Of a DNA stretch of 64,000 bases, positions 44,714-53,997 are shown in pieces. The stretch comes from Hyphomicrobium sp. 99 (GTDB taxonomy: Bacteria; Pseudomonadota; Alphaproteobacteria; Rhizobiales; Hyphomicrobiaceae), in assembly GCF_000384335.2 (NCBI RefSeq), contig NZ_KQ031382.1, positions 372,001 through 436,000 on the forward strand. Direction: 5' to 3'. Below the pieces are notes generated by a model. It did not search any database, had not been told where the DNA came from, and saw only the letters and a program-made list of their open reading frames with translations. The translations under genes and the position numbers were made by a program. Positions within the stretch are counted from its first letter, which is position 1. Every line of letters begins with the position of its first letter.

Positions 44714-45289
44714 TCAGTGAAGATACAAGCTTTGGACGGTCTGCTTTTGCAGCTCATGACTATCGGCATCGGCATGAATGTCCGCACCGGAAGTGGTGTG
44801 CTGCAGTTGCAGGGAGGCGAGGGCGCGGACGGCAAACTGTGTGCGCACCGACGCTTGGGGACCATCGAGCGCAAGTTTTAATCCGCGCTCTAATGCGCTC
44901 TCATCGCGGGCGCGCGCCGCCTTGAGCAATCCCGACACGGCAAGCTCATCCGGCGATACATGCTGACAGCCGACGCTGAGATAGGAAAAGCCGATCTTGC
45001 GTTCCGATCTGAGCGCTCTCAGAAGCGCCGTCACGCGCGCAACAAGAACCGGACCTTCGCCGGTGCCGAGCTTTTCTTCGGCCTCTTTCATGGCGATTTC
45101 CCACGGCTGCGCAGAGCCCGTGGTGTAGACCTCGCAAAGGCAGCGAAAGACATCGAGCGTGATGCTTTCGATTGGCAGAAATCCAAGTTCCGCCCGCATC
45201 GGAAATCCCAGTGCGTGACCCGCACAGACATCTTCCCCGGTCGCCTTGCCGTCATTTGGCTTCGTAGTTTTGTTCCGCATCCTGCTCAT
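44714..45289 (-). CDS. Uncharacterised protein of the haem operon
   Basis: From ATG 45289 the protein has 191 residues; a TTG four codons earlier and ATG 45280 are alternatives. It appears soluble and helical, with three cysteines near the N-terminus and middle (EDVCAGHA, FRCLCEVY, VGCQHVS) and several His in the C-terminal part (LQHTTSGADIHADADSHELQ). The Cys/His set could bind a metal or haem. I know no named family. It lies inside the haem operon, 15 bases before hemP, so it very likely takes part in haem or iron handling or its control. Confidence 0.65.
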   Translation of the reverse strand: MSRMRNKTTKPNDGKATGEDVCAGHALGFPMRAELGFLPIESITLDVFRCLCEVYTTGSAQPWEIAMKEAEEKLGTGEGPVLVARVTALLRALRSERKIGFSYLSVGCQHVSPDELAVSGLLKAARARDESALERGLKLALDGPQASVRTQFAVRALASLQLQHTTSGADIHADADSHELQKQTVQSLYLH

Positions 45290-45325
45290 CCGCTGTGTCA
45301 ATTTCGATTTTGCGCGCCGTAGATT

Positions 45326-45511
45326 TCAAGATCCGTCGTCGGGTTGTTCATCTTCCGACAGGTTTGAAAGCATGCGGTCGAATGCGGAGACATGGCCGGT
45401 GGCCAAGTCCCAAATCATTCCGACTGAGGCTGCGAACATCGATGCGGCAAGCACGGCGCCGGTATTATCGCGCACGTCTAGCCGCTCACCACTGAGGTGC
45501 GAGCGTTTCAT
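45326..45511 (-). CDS. First small protein of the haem operon
   Basis: ATG 45511 follows GGAGAG and opens a 61-codon frame. A moderately hydrophobic segment (TGAVLAASMFAASVGMIWDL, about 17-36) could be one membrane span; the C-terminus is acidic (SEDEQPDDGS). It starts about 50 bases after the predicted transcription start and is the first gene in the haem operon. No family is recognised. The ribosome binding site and its position right after the promoter support it. Confidence 0.6.
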   Translation of the reverse strand: MKRSHLSGERLDVRDNTGAVLAASMFAASVGMIWDLATGHVSAFDRMLSNLSEDEQPDDGS

Positions 45512-45564
45512 GGGTTCTCTCCAAAGTATCGGGGTTCAAGGCCCCGCAAATGGCGAATGGAGCC

Positions 45565-45603
45565 ATTAAGCTAAAGTATACTTATGGAGTCAAGTTTAAA
45601 CTT
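45565..45603 (-). promoter_or_regulatory. Promoter of the haem operon with two palindromic operators
   Basis: On the minus strand, TTGACT (45593-45588) and CTTAAT (45570-45565) are 17 bases apart. The spacer holds the perfect palindrome AAGTATACTT (45574-45583), and the perfect palindrome AAGTTTAAACTT (45592-45603) overlaps the -35 box. The gene start at 45511 lies about 50 bases downstream. Such placement is expected for an iron- or haem-responsive repressor, but I cannot assign the motifs to Irr, RirA or Fur. Confidence 0.55.
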
Positions 45604-46669
45604 TGGCCGCCGTCAGAGCTTCGGGCTGCTCTGCGCGTTCGTGAATAATGCGATGCACGAACGCGAGTTTGTCGTAAGCGGCGCGCGGGATCACGAACGG
45701 GTAGAAATCGTCGTGGCCCATGCTGCGGCTCAGGCTGTTCATGGCGATCGTCAACGGCACCCATCGCGCCATCAGCGTATCGAACGTGCCGCTCGAATAG
45801 ATGTCATCGCGCAGATCAAGGCGAAGACCGTGACCTTCCATGCCTTCGGCCGCAGCCGTGTCGAGCGCATCGACCATGTGAAGATAATGAGCCCAAGTTT
45901 CGGCCCAGTCTTCCCAGGGATGCGCACTGGCATAGGCGGAAACGTGCCGCTCCTGCCAATCGGATGCGGGACCCGTGTTGTGATGGCGCGTCAACGCCGC
46001 ATCGTAGTCCTCGCGTTCGTCGCCGAAAACCGCGCGAAACTCATCGAGCCGATTGGCCTCTTCGACAAGAACCATCCAATAATAATGCCCGCTTTCGTGG
46101 CGGAGGTGGCCGAGCAGCGAGCGATAAGGCTCGTCGAACTGCTGCCTTTGCCGTTCTCTTTCGACGGAATCGGCTTCGCTGACGTCGATGGTGACGACGC
46201 CGTCGAGATGGCCCGTGAGAGCATTGCGCACGAAGTCGAACGTGAGCGGACCTTTCGCCGAAGCCTGGCCATCGAATGGCAAACCGAACCTGAGCAGCGA
46301 GTAGACAAGGCGCTTTTTCGCGTGCTCAAGCGCGCGCCACGCAAGCAAGCTACCCTGTTCCGAGAGGTTTGGTATGAGGCGGTTGAGGTCGCAAGCCTTG
46401 CAGAAGATGTTGCTCTCGGATTCAGGCGTCAGCCAGTTGCAAACGCCAAACTCGGCATTCGCGCAATAACGCATCGGAACGTCGTAAGGCGTGCTGCTGA
46501 GCTTCCGGAAGATCGGCGCTTCGGGTGTAACTTCGCTGACGCCGGTTTTCTCGATCGCGACGATCGCCAACTCATCCGTATCGAAGCCGAGCGCGCTGCT
46601 GCATTTCATGCACTTCACGTTTTCGAAGTACACCGTGTTTCCACAGTGCGAGCAGGCGTAATTCTTCAT
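45596..46669 (-). CDS. Zinc-ribbon and zincin-like metallopeptidase (COG4307)
   Basis: A 357-residue protein from ATG 46669 (MKNYACSHCGNTVYFENVKC). The N-terminal zinc ribbon uses Cys6, Cys9, Cys20 and Cys23. A second Cys set occurs near residue 65-90 (NAEFGVCNWL, IFCKACDLN). The zincin motif is His191-Glu192-x-x-His195 (LRHESGHYYW). A later SAHPWEDWAETWAHYLHMV suits the third ligand region of the Peptidase_Mx type. The substrate is unknown. The gene is often found near the transglutaminase/ATP-grasp cluster, which here begins 318 bases away, divergently. Confidence 0.85.
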   Translation of the reverse strand: MKNYACSHCGNTVYFENVKCMKCSSALGFDTDELAIVAIEKTGVSEVTPEAPIFRKLSSTPYDVPMRYCANAEFGVCNWLTPESESNIFCKACDLNRLIPNLSEQGSLLAWRALEHAKKRLVYSLLRFGLPFDGQASAKGPLTFDFVRNALTGHLDGVVTIDVSEADSVERERQRQQFDEPYRSLLGHLRHESGHYYWMVLVEEANRLDEFRAVFGDEREDYDAALTRHHNTGPASDWQERHVSAYASAHPWEDWAETWAHYLHMVDALDTAAAEGMEGHGLRLDLRDDIYSSGTFDTLMARWVPLTIAMNSLSRSMGHDDFYPFVIPRAAYDKLAFVHRIIHERAEQPEALTAAKV

Positions 46670-46987
46670 GCCGCGTACCGATTGCCAAAATGTTCGCAAG
46701 AGGCCTTCGACGGAAACTGCCGTGGCGCGCAGACGCCGATTTTCAGACCTTGCTGATCAGACACACAGATGCCCTTATAAATCGCACCGGGCCTCAATTT
46801 TTCAGGCACCTTGCTCAAACGTAAAGCAGAATGGTCAACTGCGAACTTTTTAGGCTGCCCCACGCTTGTACCACAACTTCCGGCCCGGTAACGCAGATAA
46901 GACTATTTCGTTTCCGTGGTCGTCGCGGAGCCGTTGGTGAAGGCTCGCTACTCCGCGATCAGATCAAAATAGGGATAATGCCGCTTC

Positions 46988-49900
46988 ATGGTTCTTCACG
47001 TCGCGCTGACCCATCAAACGAGCTACCGCTACGATCGACGGGTAAGCATGGCGCCGCAGGTGATACGCCTCCGCCCCGCGCCACATTGCCGAACGCCCAT
47101 CCTGAGCTACTCGCTGACGATCACACCGAAGACGCACTTCCTGAACTGGCAGCAGGATCCGTTCGGCAACTTTCTCGCTCGCGTCGTCATCCCGGAAGAA
47201 ACGACCGAATTCTCCGTCACTGTCGATCTCGTGGCGGATATGGCGGTGATCAATCCGTTCGACTTCTTCATCGAGGAAAAAGCAACGAATTGGCCGTTCG
47301 CTTATGACGACGTGTTGAAGAAAGAGCTCGCGCCTTACCTCGTTGCAGCGCCGCTCGGGCCCAACCTCGAGCGCTATCTGAAGAAGATCAATCGCAAAAC
47401 GCAAACCACGATCGACTTCATCTGCGATCTCAATCGCATGGTGCAGGGAGATGTCAGCTATCTCATCCGCATGGAGCCGGGCGTTCAAACGCCGGAGGAA
47501 ACGCTAGGCAACGGTTCCGGATCGTGCCGCGACAGCGCGTGGCTTCTGACGCAGATCCTGCGCAACGTCGGCCTCGCGGCGCGTTTCGTATCGGGCTACC
47601 TCATCCAGTTGAAGCCGGACGTGAAGCCCCACGACGGCCCCGCCGGCGCCGAGACGGACTTCACCGATCTCCATGCGTGGACGGAGGTCTATATTCCGGG
47701 CGCCGGATGGATCGGCCTCGACGCGACGTCCGGTCTATTGGCGGGCGAGGGACACATTCCGCTCGCTGCCACGCCCCATCCCGTTAGCGCCGCGCCCATC
47801 AGCGGCAGCCATACGAAGGCGGAAGTTTCATTTGATTTTAAAATGGCGGTCACGCGCATTCGCGAGACGCCGCGCGTCACCAAGCCCTACGACGACGAAA
47901 CGTGGAAAACCATCGTCGCCACGGGAAAGGCGATTGATAAGCGACTTGTCGAAGGCGATGTCCGCCTGAGCATGGGTGGCGAGCCGACATTCGTCGCCGC
48001 CGACGATATGGAAGCCGCGGAATGGAACACGGCAGCCGTCGGGCCGACCAAACGTCGCTATGCGGATCAACTGATCCGCCGCCTGCAGAAGCGCTTCGCG
48101 CCGGGCGGGCTGCTTCACTATGGCCAAGGCAAGTGGTATCCGGGCGAACAGCTTCCGCGCTGGGCCTTCGCTCTCTATTGGCGCGGCGACGGCCTTCCGC
48201 TCTGGGAAAACCAGGACCTCATCGTCAGCGAAAACGTCGCCCGCCCCGCGATGATCGAGGATGCCGATAATCTGATGCGCGGCCTCTGCGCCAAGCTTGG
48301 CCTGCCAGTCGATAGCGCTATTCCGGCCTATGAAGATCCGGCGCATTTCCTCTTGGTCGAACGTAAGCTGCCGATCAACGTCACGGCGGAAGCCAACAAA
48401 CTGGATGACCCGGCCGAGCGCGAAAGGATCGCGCGCGTTTTCGATCGCGGGCTGGGCGGCGTCGCAAGCTACGTTCTTCCTATACAAGCTTGGCAGACTG
48501 CGGATCGCGGCCGCCGATGGGTCACCGAGCGTTGGGCGTTGCGCCGGGAGCAACTTTTTCTTGTACCGGGTGATTCTCCGGCTGGCTTCCGGCTTCCGCT
48601 GCAATCATTCCCAGTGCTCGAGCCGCTCGAGCAATCGAACGTCATCCCACGCGATCCGATGAGCCCGTCGCGGCCGTTGCCGGAGCGTTCGGTTTTGCTG
48701 CAAGAACGCCGCGTCGTGACGCTCGAGGCAGCGAAGCCAAAAACGCCGATCGAGATCACGCCAGAGATCGGAGGCTCCGTCAGAACCGCGCTGACGGTCG
48801 AGCCGCGCGGCAACGCCATTTGCGTGTTCATGCCGCCGCTGACGGACGCGGAAGATTATGCGGCCCTCGTCGCTGCAATCGAGGAAGCGGCCAAAGACAC
48901 CGGCGTTCCGGTGCAGGTCGAAGGCTACAATCCGCCGTCGGATGCACGCCTCAACGTCATCAAGGTCACGCCCGATCCCGGCGTCATCGAGGTCAACATT
49001 CATCCCTCTTCAAGCTGGGAAAGCACGGTCGCGATAACAACCGCCCTTTATGAGGAAGCGCACGAGACGCGTCTTTCCGCCGAAAAATTCATGCTCGATG
49101 GTAGACATACCGGAACTGGTGGCGGCAATCACATCGTGCTCGGCGGTATGGAGCCGGCTGATAGTCCGTTCCTGCGCCGACCCGATCTCTTGGCGTCTGT
49201 TATCGCCTATTGGCAAAATCATCCGGCGCTCTCCTATTTCTTCTCCGGCATGTTCATCGGCCCAACGAGTCAAGCACCGCGCGCCGACGAGGGCCGCCAC
49301 GAAGCGCTCTACGAACTTGAGATCGCGCTTTCGCAAGTCCCCGAGCGAGGTGCCGGACATATCCCACCCTGGCTCGTCGACCGGCTCTTCCGTAACCTGC
49401 TGATTGATGTCTCGGGCAACACCCATCGCGCCGAGATTTGCATCGATAAACTCTATTCGCCGGACAGTGCGACCGGTCGGCTAGGCCTCGTCGAATTTCG
49501 CTCCTTCGAGATGCCGCCGCATGCCCGCATGAGCCTCGCTCAGCAGCTTCTGCTACGCGCGCTCATCGCGATGTTCTGGGAAAAGCCATATCGCCAGAAA
49601 CTCGTGCGCTGGGGAACAGCGCTGCATGACCGGTTCATGCTGCCGCATTACCTTTGGTCAGACTTCGCCACGATCATCGCCGATCTCAAGGCCGCAAATC
49701 TACCCGTCGAACTCGAATGGTTCCGGCCGCATTTTGAATTCCGCTTTCCGCTCTACGGAACCGTGTCGGCGTCGAACCTCACGCTCGAACTGCGTCAGGC
49801 GCTCGAGCCCTGGCATGTGCTCGGCGAGGAGAGTGTGGCGGGCGGTACCGCACGCTATGTCGACTCTTCGCTCGAACGCGTCGAAGTGAAGGTCAAGGGC

Positions 49901-50290
49901 CAAACAGGCGATCGCTACGCCGTGACGTGCAACGGCCGTCCACTGCCGCTGGCGCCGACTGGAAACTGGGGAGAAACCGTCGCTGGCGTCCGCTATCGCG
50001 CTTGGTGGCCGCCCTCCGCTTTGCATCCCACAATCCCCACGCACGTGCCCCTGGCGTTCGACATCGTCGATACCTGGAGCGGCCGTTCGATCGGGGGCTG
50101 CCGATATCACGTCGCGCATCCGGGCGGACGCAATTTCGAAGTCTTTCCGATAAATGCCTACGAAGCTGAAGGACGCCGCCTCGCGCGTTTCGACGCGGAA
50201 GGACACACGGCGGGTCCGATGTCCATCAAGCCCGAGAGCGTTAACCCCGATTATCCATGCACATTGGATTTGCGCCGCACCGCCGGGTGA
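46988..50290 (+). CDS. Transglutaminase-like protein fused to DUF2126 (putative amidoligase)
   Basis: A 1100-residue two-part protein. The N-terminal 270 residues are a transglutaminase-like module with catalytic Cys180 (GSCRDSAWLL), His229 (LHAWTEV) and Asp245 (GLDATSG). From about residue 290 onward is the long DUF2126 region, containing MGGEPTFVA, RRLQKRFAPGGLLHYGQGKWYPGEQLPRW and HTGTGGGNHIVLGG, which Iyer and Aravind grouped with glutamine-synthetase-like amidoligases. Such proteins are proposed to form and trim isopeptide or peptide bonds with the neighbouring ATP-grasp/alpha-E protein. The activity is predicted, not known. The ATG has no strong ribosome binding site. Confidence 0.88.
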   Translation: MVLHVALTHQTSYRYDRRVSMAPQVIRLRPAPHCRTPILSYSLTITPKTHFLNWQQDPFGNFLARVVIPEETTEFSVTVDLVADMAVINPFDFFIEEKATNWPFAYDDVLKKELAPYLVAAPLGPNLERYLKKINRKTQTTIDFICDLNRMVQGDVSYLIRMEPGVQTPEETLGNGSGSCRDSAWLLTQILRNVGLAARFVSGYLIQLKPDVKPHDGPAGAETDFTDLHAWTEVYIPGAGWIGLDATSGLLAGEGHIPLAATPHPVSAAPISGSHTKAEVSFDFKMAVTRIRETPRVTKPYDDETWKTIVATGKAIDKRLVEGDVRLSMGGEPTFVAADDMEAAEWNTAAVGPTKRRYADQLIRRLQKRFAPGGLLHYGQGKWYPGEQLPRWAFALYWRGDGLPLWENQDLIVSENVARPAMIEDADNLMRGLCAKLGLPVDSAIPAYEDPAHFLLVERKLPINVTAEANKLDDPAERERIARVFDRGLGGVASYVLPIQAWQTADRGRRWVTERWALRREQLFLVPGDSPAGFRLPLQSFPVLEPLEQSNVIPRDPMSPSRPLPERSVLLQERRVVTLEAAKPKTPIEITPEIGGSVRTALTVEPRGNAICVFMPPLTDAEDYAALVAAIEEAAKDTGVPVQVEGYNPPSDARLNVIKVTPDPGVIEVNIHPSSSWESTVAITTALYEEAHETRLSAEKFMLDGRHTGTGGGNHIVLGGMEPADSPFLRRPDLLASVIAYWQNHPALSYFFSGMFIGPTSQAPRADEGRHEALYELEIALSQVPERGAGHIPPWLVDRLFRNLLIDVSGNTHRAEICIDKLYSPDSATGRLGLVEFRSFEMPPHARMSLAQQLLLRALIAMFWEKPYRQKLVRWGTALHDRFMLPHYLWSDFATIIADLKAANLPVELEWFRPHFEFRFPLYGTVSASNLTLELRQALEPWHVLGEESVAGGTARYVDSSLERVEVKVKGQTGDRYAVTCNGRPLPLAPTGNWGETVAGVRYRAWWPPSALHPTIPTHVPLAFDIVDTWSGRSIGGCRYHVAHPGGRNFEVFPINAYEAEGRRLARFDAEGHTAGPMSIKPESVNPDYPCTLDLRRTAG

Positions 50291-50422
50291 AAGACTAATT
50301 GTGTGTTACGGGCCGCGTTACGCGTCATCGCGGCGCGCCGTCGCTTGCGGAGAGCGGCCCCGCGCACGATAGTGCGCTTGATTGCATTTGGGGGGAGGAC
50401 GTCGCGGCGTGGATCGGTCGGA

Positions 50423-52990
50423 ATGACGACAGCAGCGGCAACGAGAGAGCAGCCATTATCCGATCTCTTGAGCGCTTACCGGCGCAAGGAGATTACGGGT
50501 TTCGACGAACTGCTGGATGCATCCGGAGGAGTGCGGTCGGCGTGGCAGACGTTGCTCGAGGGCGTGGCCGCCCTTCCCGAAGACGAACGTCAAGCTCGCT
50601 CCGGCCGTATCGCTTCACGGGTCCGCGAGACAGGTATCGCCTACGATATTTTCGCCGATCCACACACCACCCCGCAGCGCTGGACGCTCGATCTTTTGCC
50701 GGTCGTCATTTCGGCGAGCGAATGGCAGGGATTGGAAACAGCGCTGATCCAGCGCGCCCGGCTCTTCGACGCGGTGTTGAATGATGTCTACGGCGAGCAG
50801 AAACTGCTGCGCCAAGGATTGCTGCCAGCTGAGCTGATCTTCTCCGATGCCGCCTATCTCGCGCCGGCTAACGGCGTGCTGCCGAACGCCGGCGGCTTGA
50901 TGTTTTACGCCGCCGATATTGCGCGCGGCGAAGACGGCAAATGGCACGTCATCGACAATCACACCGAAACGCTTGCGGGCATCGGCTTCGCGCTCGCAAA
51001 CCGCGTCGTGCACACGCACGTCGCTGGTGATCTCTTCAGAGACTGCAACGCCCGCCGTTTGGCCCCTTATTTTCAGGAACTCCAGGCGACCTTGACGCTG
51101 CACAGCGGGCGCGAGAACGCGCGCGTTGCGTTGATGACGCCAGGTCCGCATCACGAAGACTACTTCTCGCATGCCTATCTCGCGCGCTACCTCGGCTATC
51201 TGCTCATCGAAGGCCACGATCTCAAAACCAGAAACGAGCAAGTTTATCTCAAGACGCTCGAAGGCCTGAAAGAGATCGACCTTCTCGTGCGCTGCATCGA
51301 CGGGAAATCGAGCGATCCTCTGGAACTCGATCCGACAGGGTTCATCGGTCCTTCCGGGTTACTCCGCGTTTGCCGGAGATCGCCACGCCTTGTCGTCAAC
51401 GCCATAGGTACGGCACTCGCGCAGAACCGCGGCTTAGGGCCGTATTTGCCGGCGCTTGCCCGTCATGTTCTCGGCGAAGATCTTCAACTCAGGGATGCTC
51501 CGCGTCGCTGGCTCGGCGATCCCGAAGCGCGGCGCGAACTCTTCGCTCAGTCCGACAAGTTCATCATCCGCAAAGCGCAGGAAGGCACCGGGCGACCCGG
51601 TCAAGCCGCGCGCGGGTGGGAAGCTCGCGGGCTCTCCGCGCCGGAACGCGAGAGGATAAAGCGGGAAATCGAGCTTCACGGAGCGACGCTGGTCGCGGAA
51701 GAGAGAGTCGGCTTCAGCTCCGCGCCAATCCTCGCCCGCGAAGGGCTCGTGCCGAAACCGTTTGCCGTGCGCCTTTTCGTTTCCAGAACAAACTCAGGCT
51801 ATCAGGTCATGCCGGGCGGGCTCGCCATGAGCATTGATCCTGAGCGCGCCGTTGCTTTGAGCGCACCGGACGGCCGCACGCGCGACGTCTGGGTGCTATC
51901 TGAACGCGAACTCGCGCCGCACATCAGCCTTTGGCGACCGACGCTGGCAACGGTTCGCATCGAACGGTCACAACGTGTGATTCAAAGCCGCGTCGCCGAC
52001 GATTTGTTCTGGCTCGGCCGCTACAGCGAGCGCGCCGACTGGACGATGCGCGTTCTGCGCGGTGCCCTCCGGCGAATAGAGGAAGACAGCGTCCCCGACA
52101 CCGGCCGCCGCGCGGCACGCAGGTGCCTGGAAGTGCTCCTCGGCAAGGATCTGGGCCTCGGCTCGGAAAGCCGGGAGACGCCGCCGGACGCCGAAATCGA
52201 ACGTCTGTGCGAACGCCTCATCACAGGCGGACTTAGCTTACGCACACTAGAGCGTACGCTCGACGGACTCTATCGCGTCGCCCACCTCGTGCGCGATCGC
52301 CTGTCGCTCGAAGCCTGGCAAACGTTGACGAAGTTCCGCCCAGGCGAACGCTGGCGGGAAGCGCTGAATTCGGCGCAGCCGCTCGAAGTCCTCGACGTGC
52401 TGGACGAAGGACTTGCGTCCATTGCCGCCTTCAACGGCTTCATGCATGAGAACATGACGCGCAATCACGGCTGGTCGTTTCTGGACATGGGACGGCGCAT
52501 CGAGCGCGCACAAGATCTCAGCGAAGCGATCCTGACGCTATTCATTCCGCTTCCTGATCCGGAAGAAACATCGAGCAGTCTTTTGCTTCTGCTCGAACTC
52601 GCCGACAGCTTCATCACGTATCGATCGCGTTACCGGCTCGATCCCATGCTGCCGCTGGTGCTCGATCTGCTTTTGCTCGACGAAACAAATCCGCGAAGCC
52701 TTGCCTATCAGCTCTCCGCGATTGCCCGTCATCTCGAAGGACTTCCCGATACGCATCCAGGTTCGGGATTGCCGGAAGATCGCCGGCTTATTCTCGCACT
52801 TCTGACGTCGCTTCGCAGAGCCGATATCGAGTCCATGTCGAAAGAGGAGGGCGGCGCGACGCTTGAACGTCTGCTGATGGACCAGCTCGATATGCTGCCC
52901 GAGCTATCCAACGAAATCACCCGGCACTATTTCAATGTGATGGAAGAGGCTCCGCACCGGGCCCACACGCGAGTCGAGCACTCGCTATGA
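50423..52990 (+). CDS. Circularly permuted ATP-grasp protein fused to an alpha-E domain
   Basis: From ATG 50423 the protein has 855 residues. The N-terminal part (about 30-510) is a circularly permuted ATP-grasp type 2 ligase (COG2308), with NAGGLMFYAADIARG, VIDNHTETLAGIG and VMPGGLAMSIDP. The C-terminal part (about 525-840) is the all-helical alpha-E domain (COG2307), with SRVADDLFWLGRYSERAD and HENMTRNHGWSFLDMGRRIERA. ATP-grasp ligases join a carboxylate to an amine. The fusion of the two genes, usually separate, fits a shared step with the DUF2126 protein. The frame stays open to 50303, but the extra residues are Arg-rich and unconserved. Confidence 0.9.
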   Translation: MTTAAATREQPLSDLLSAYRRKEITGFDELLDASGGVRSAWQTLLEGVAALPEDERQARSGRIASRVRETGIAYDIFADPHTTPQRWTLDLLPVVISASEWQGLETALIQRARLFDAVLNDVYGEQKLLRQGLLPAELIFSDAAYLAPANGVLPNAGGLMFYAADIARGEDGKWHVIDNHTETLAGIGFALANRVVHTHVAGDLFRDCNARRLAPYFQELQATLTLHSGRENARVALMTPGPHHEDYFSHAYLARYLGYLLIEGHDLKTRNEQVYLKTLEGLKEIDLLVRCIDGKSSDPLELDPTGFIGPSGLLRVCRRSPRLVVNAIGTALAQNRGLGPYLPALARHVLGEDLQLRDAPRRWLGDPEARRELFAQSDKFIIRKAQEGTGRPGQAARGWEARGLSAPERERIKREIELHGATLVAEERVGFSSAPILAREGLVPKPFAVRLFVSRTNSGYQVMPGGLAMSIDPERAVALSAPDGRTRDVWVLSERELAPHISLWRPTLATVRIERSQRVIQSRVADDLFWLGRYSERADWTMRVLRGALRRIEEDSVPDTGRRAARRCLEVLLGKDLGLGSESRETPPDAEIERLCERLITGGLSLRTLERTLDGLYRVAHLVRDRLSLEAWQTLTKFRPGERWREALNSAQPLEVLDVLDEGLASIAAFNGFMHENMTRNHGWSFLDMGRRIERAQDLSEAILTLFIPLPDPEETSSSLLLLLELADSFITYRSRYRLDPMLPLVLDLLLLDETNPRSLAYQLSAIARHLEGLPDTHPGSGLPEDRRLILALLTSLRRADIESMSKEEGGATLERLLMDQLDMLPELSNEITRHYFNVMEEAPHRAHTRVEHSL

Positions 52991-53892
52991 TTTTCGATAT
53001 CACGCATAAGACGCATTACCGCTATCGCTCGATGGTCGTGCAGTCGCTGCACCTCGTGCATATGACGCCGCGCACGCTTCCCGGCCAGATCGTTCGTCAG
53101 CACAGGCTGACGGTCGAACCCGCGCCGGCGTCGCGGCAAGATGGTATCGATACGTTCGGAAACATCGACGTCATTCTCGATATCGAATCGCAACACAAAG
53201 AGCTTGTGTTGATCGCGCGAAGCACGGTCGAGAAGCTGTCTCCGCCGCCGATAAATCTCCTCGCCACGACGCCGTGGGATCGCCTCGACGACAAGCTTCT
53301 CGCAGCGAACCACGAACGTGACGTCCACGTGCTGATGTTCCGCTGCGCCTCGCGCCTCACGTCTCCGACGCTCGAAATCGCAGAGTATGCCGCGCCGTCG
53401 TTTGCGCCCGGGCGCCCTGTGCTCGACGCGGCGATGGATTTCACCATGCGGATGTACAACGATTTCACCTTCGACCCGCACGCAACGGATGTCTCGACGC
53501 CGTTGAGCCAAGTCTTCCGGACGAAGCGTGGCGTCTGTCAGGACTTCGCGCATGCCGCGCTGGCGTGCTTACGGTCCCTTCGCATTCCGGCGCGTTACGT
53601 CAGCGGTTATCTCCACACGCGGCCGCCGCCGGGCCGGCCCAAGCTGCAAGGCGCGGATGCATCGCACGCTTGGATTTCAGTGTGGTCGCCGGAATACGGA
53701 TGGGTCGATCTCGATCCCACCAACGGCATGATCGTGCGCGACGAACATGTGACCGTCGCATACGGCCGTGACTATGATGACGTGAGCCCGATCAGCGGCG
53801 TCCTGCGCGGCGGCGGCGAGCATTCCGTCAGCGTCGGGGTTGACGTCAACATGGTGGCTGGCGCGCCGGCCGACGCGTTGAGCGGACGCTGA
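52987..53892 (+). CDS. Transglutaminase-like cysteine peptidase
   Basis: A 301-residue protein of COG1305 type. The N-terminal beta-sandwich (MIFDITHKTHYRYRSMVVQS) matches the bacterial transglutaminase N-domain. The catalytic triad is Cys184 (GVCQDFAHAAL), His227 (SHAWISVW) and Asp243 (LDPTNG). The ATG overlaps the previous stop by four bases (ATGA). The protein probably cleaves peptides made or modified by the two enzymes upstream. No signal peptide is seen. Confidence 0.92.
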   Translation: MIFDITHKTHYRYRSMVVQSLHLVHMTPRTLPGQIVRQHRLTVEPAPASRQDGIDTFGNIDVILDIESQHKELVLIARSTVEKLSPPPINLLATTPWDRLDDKLLAANHERDVHVLMFRCASRLTSPTLEIAEYAAPSFAPGRPVLDAAMDFTMRMYNDFTFDPHATDVSTPLSQVFRTKRGVCQDFAHAALACLRSLRIPARYVSGYLHTRPPPGRPKLQGADASHAWISVWSPEYGWVDLDPTNGMIVRDEHVTVAYGRDYDDVSPISGVLRGGGEHSVSVGVDVNMVAGAPADALSGR

Positions 53893-53997
53893 TCCGGCGA
53901 TCGCGGTTACCTTTTTGTGCCCTCTTGAAAGAACCAAACGACGCTCGCATGTGTGCCGGGCAGGGGTTTCGCGCCCGTGCGCTGGCTTGGGGCAAGG

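Noticed and set aside
45584..46756. A 390-codon plus-strand frame over the zincin-like gene
   Set aside because: It is antisense to a gene with a zinc ribbon and HExxH motif. Its own product has no recognised domain.
46666..46863. A 65-codon minus-strand frame upstream of the zincin-like gene
   Set aside because: It overlaps the start of that gene and has no domain; the region more likely holds promoters.
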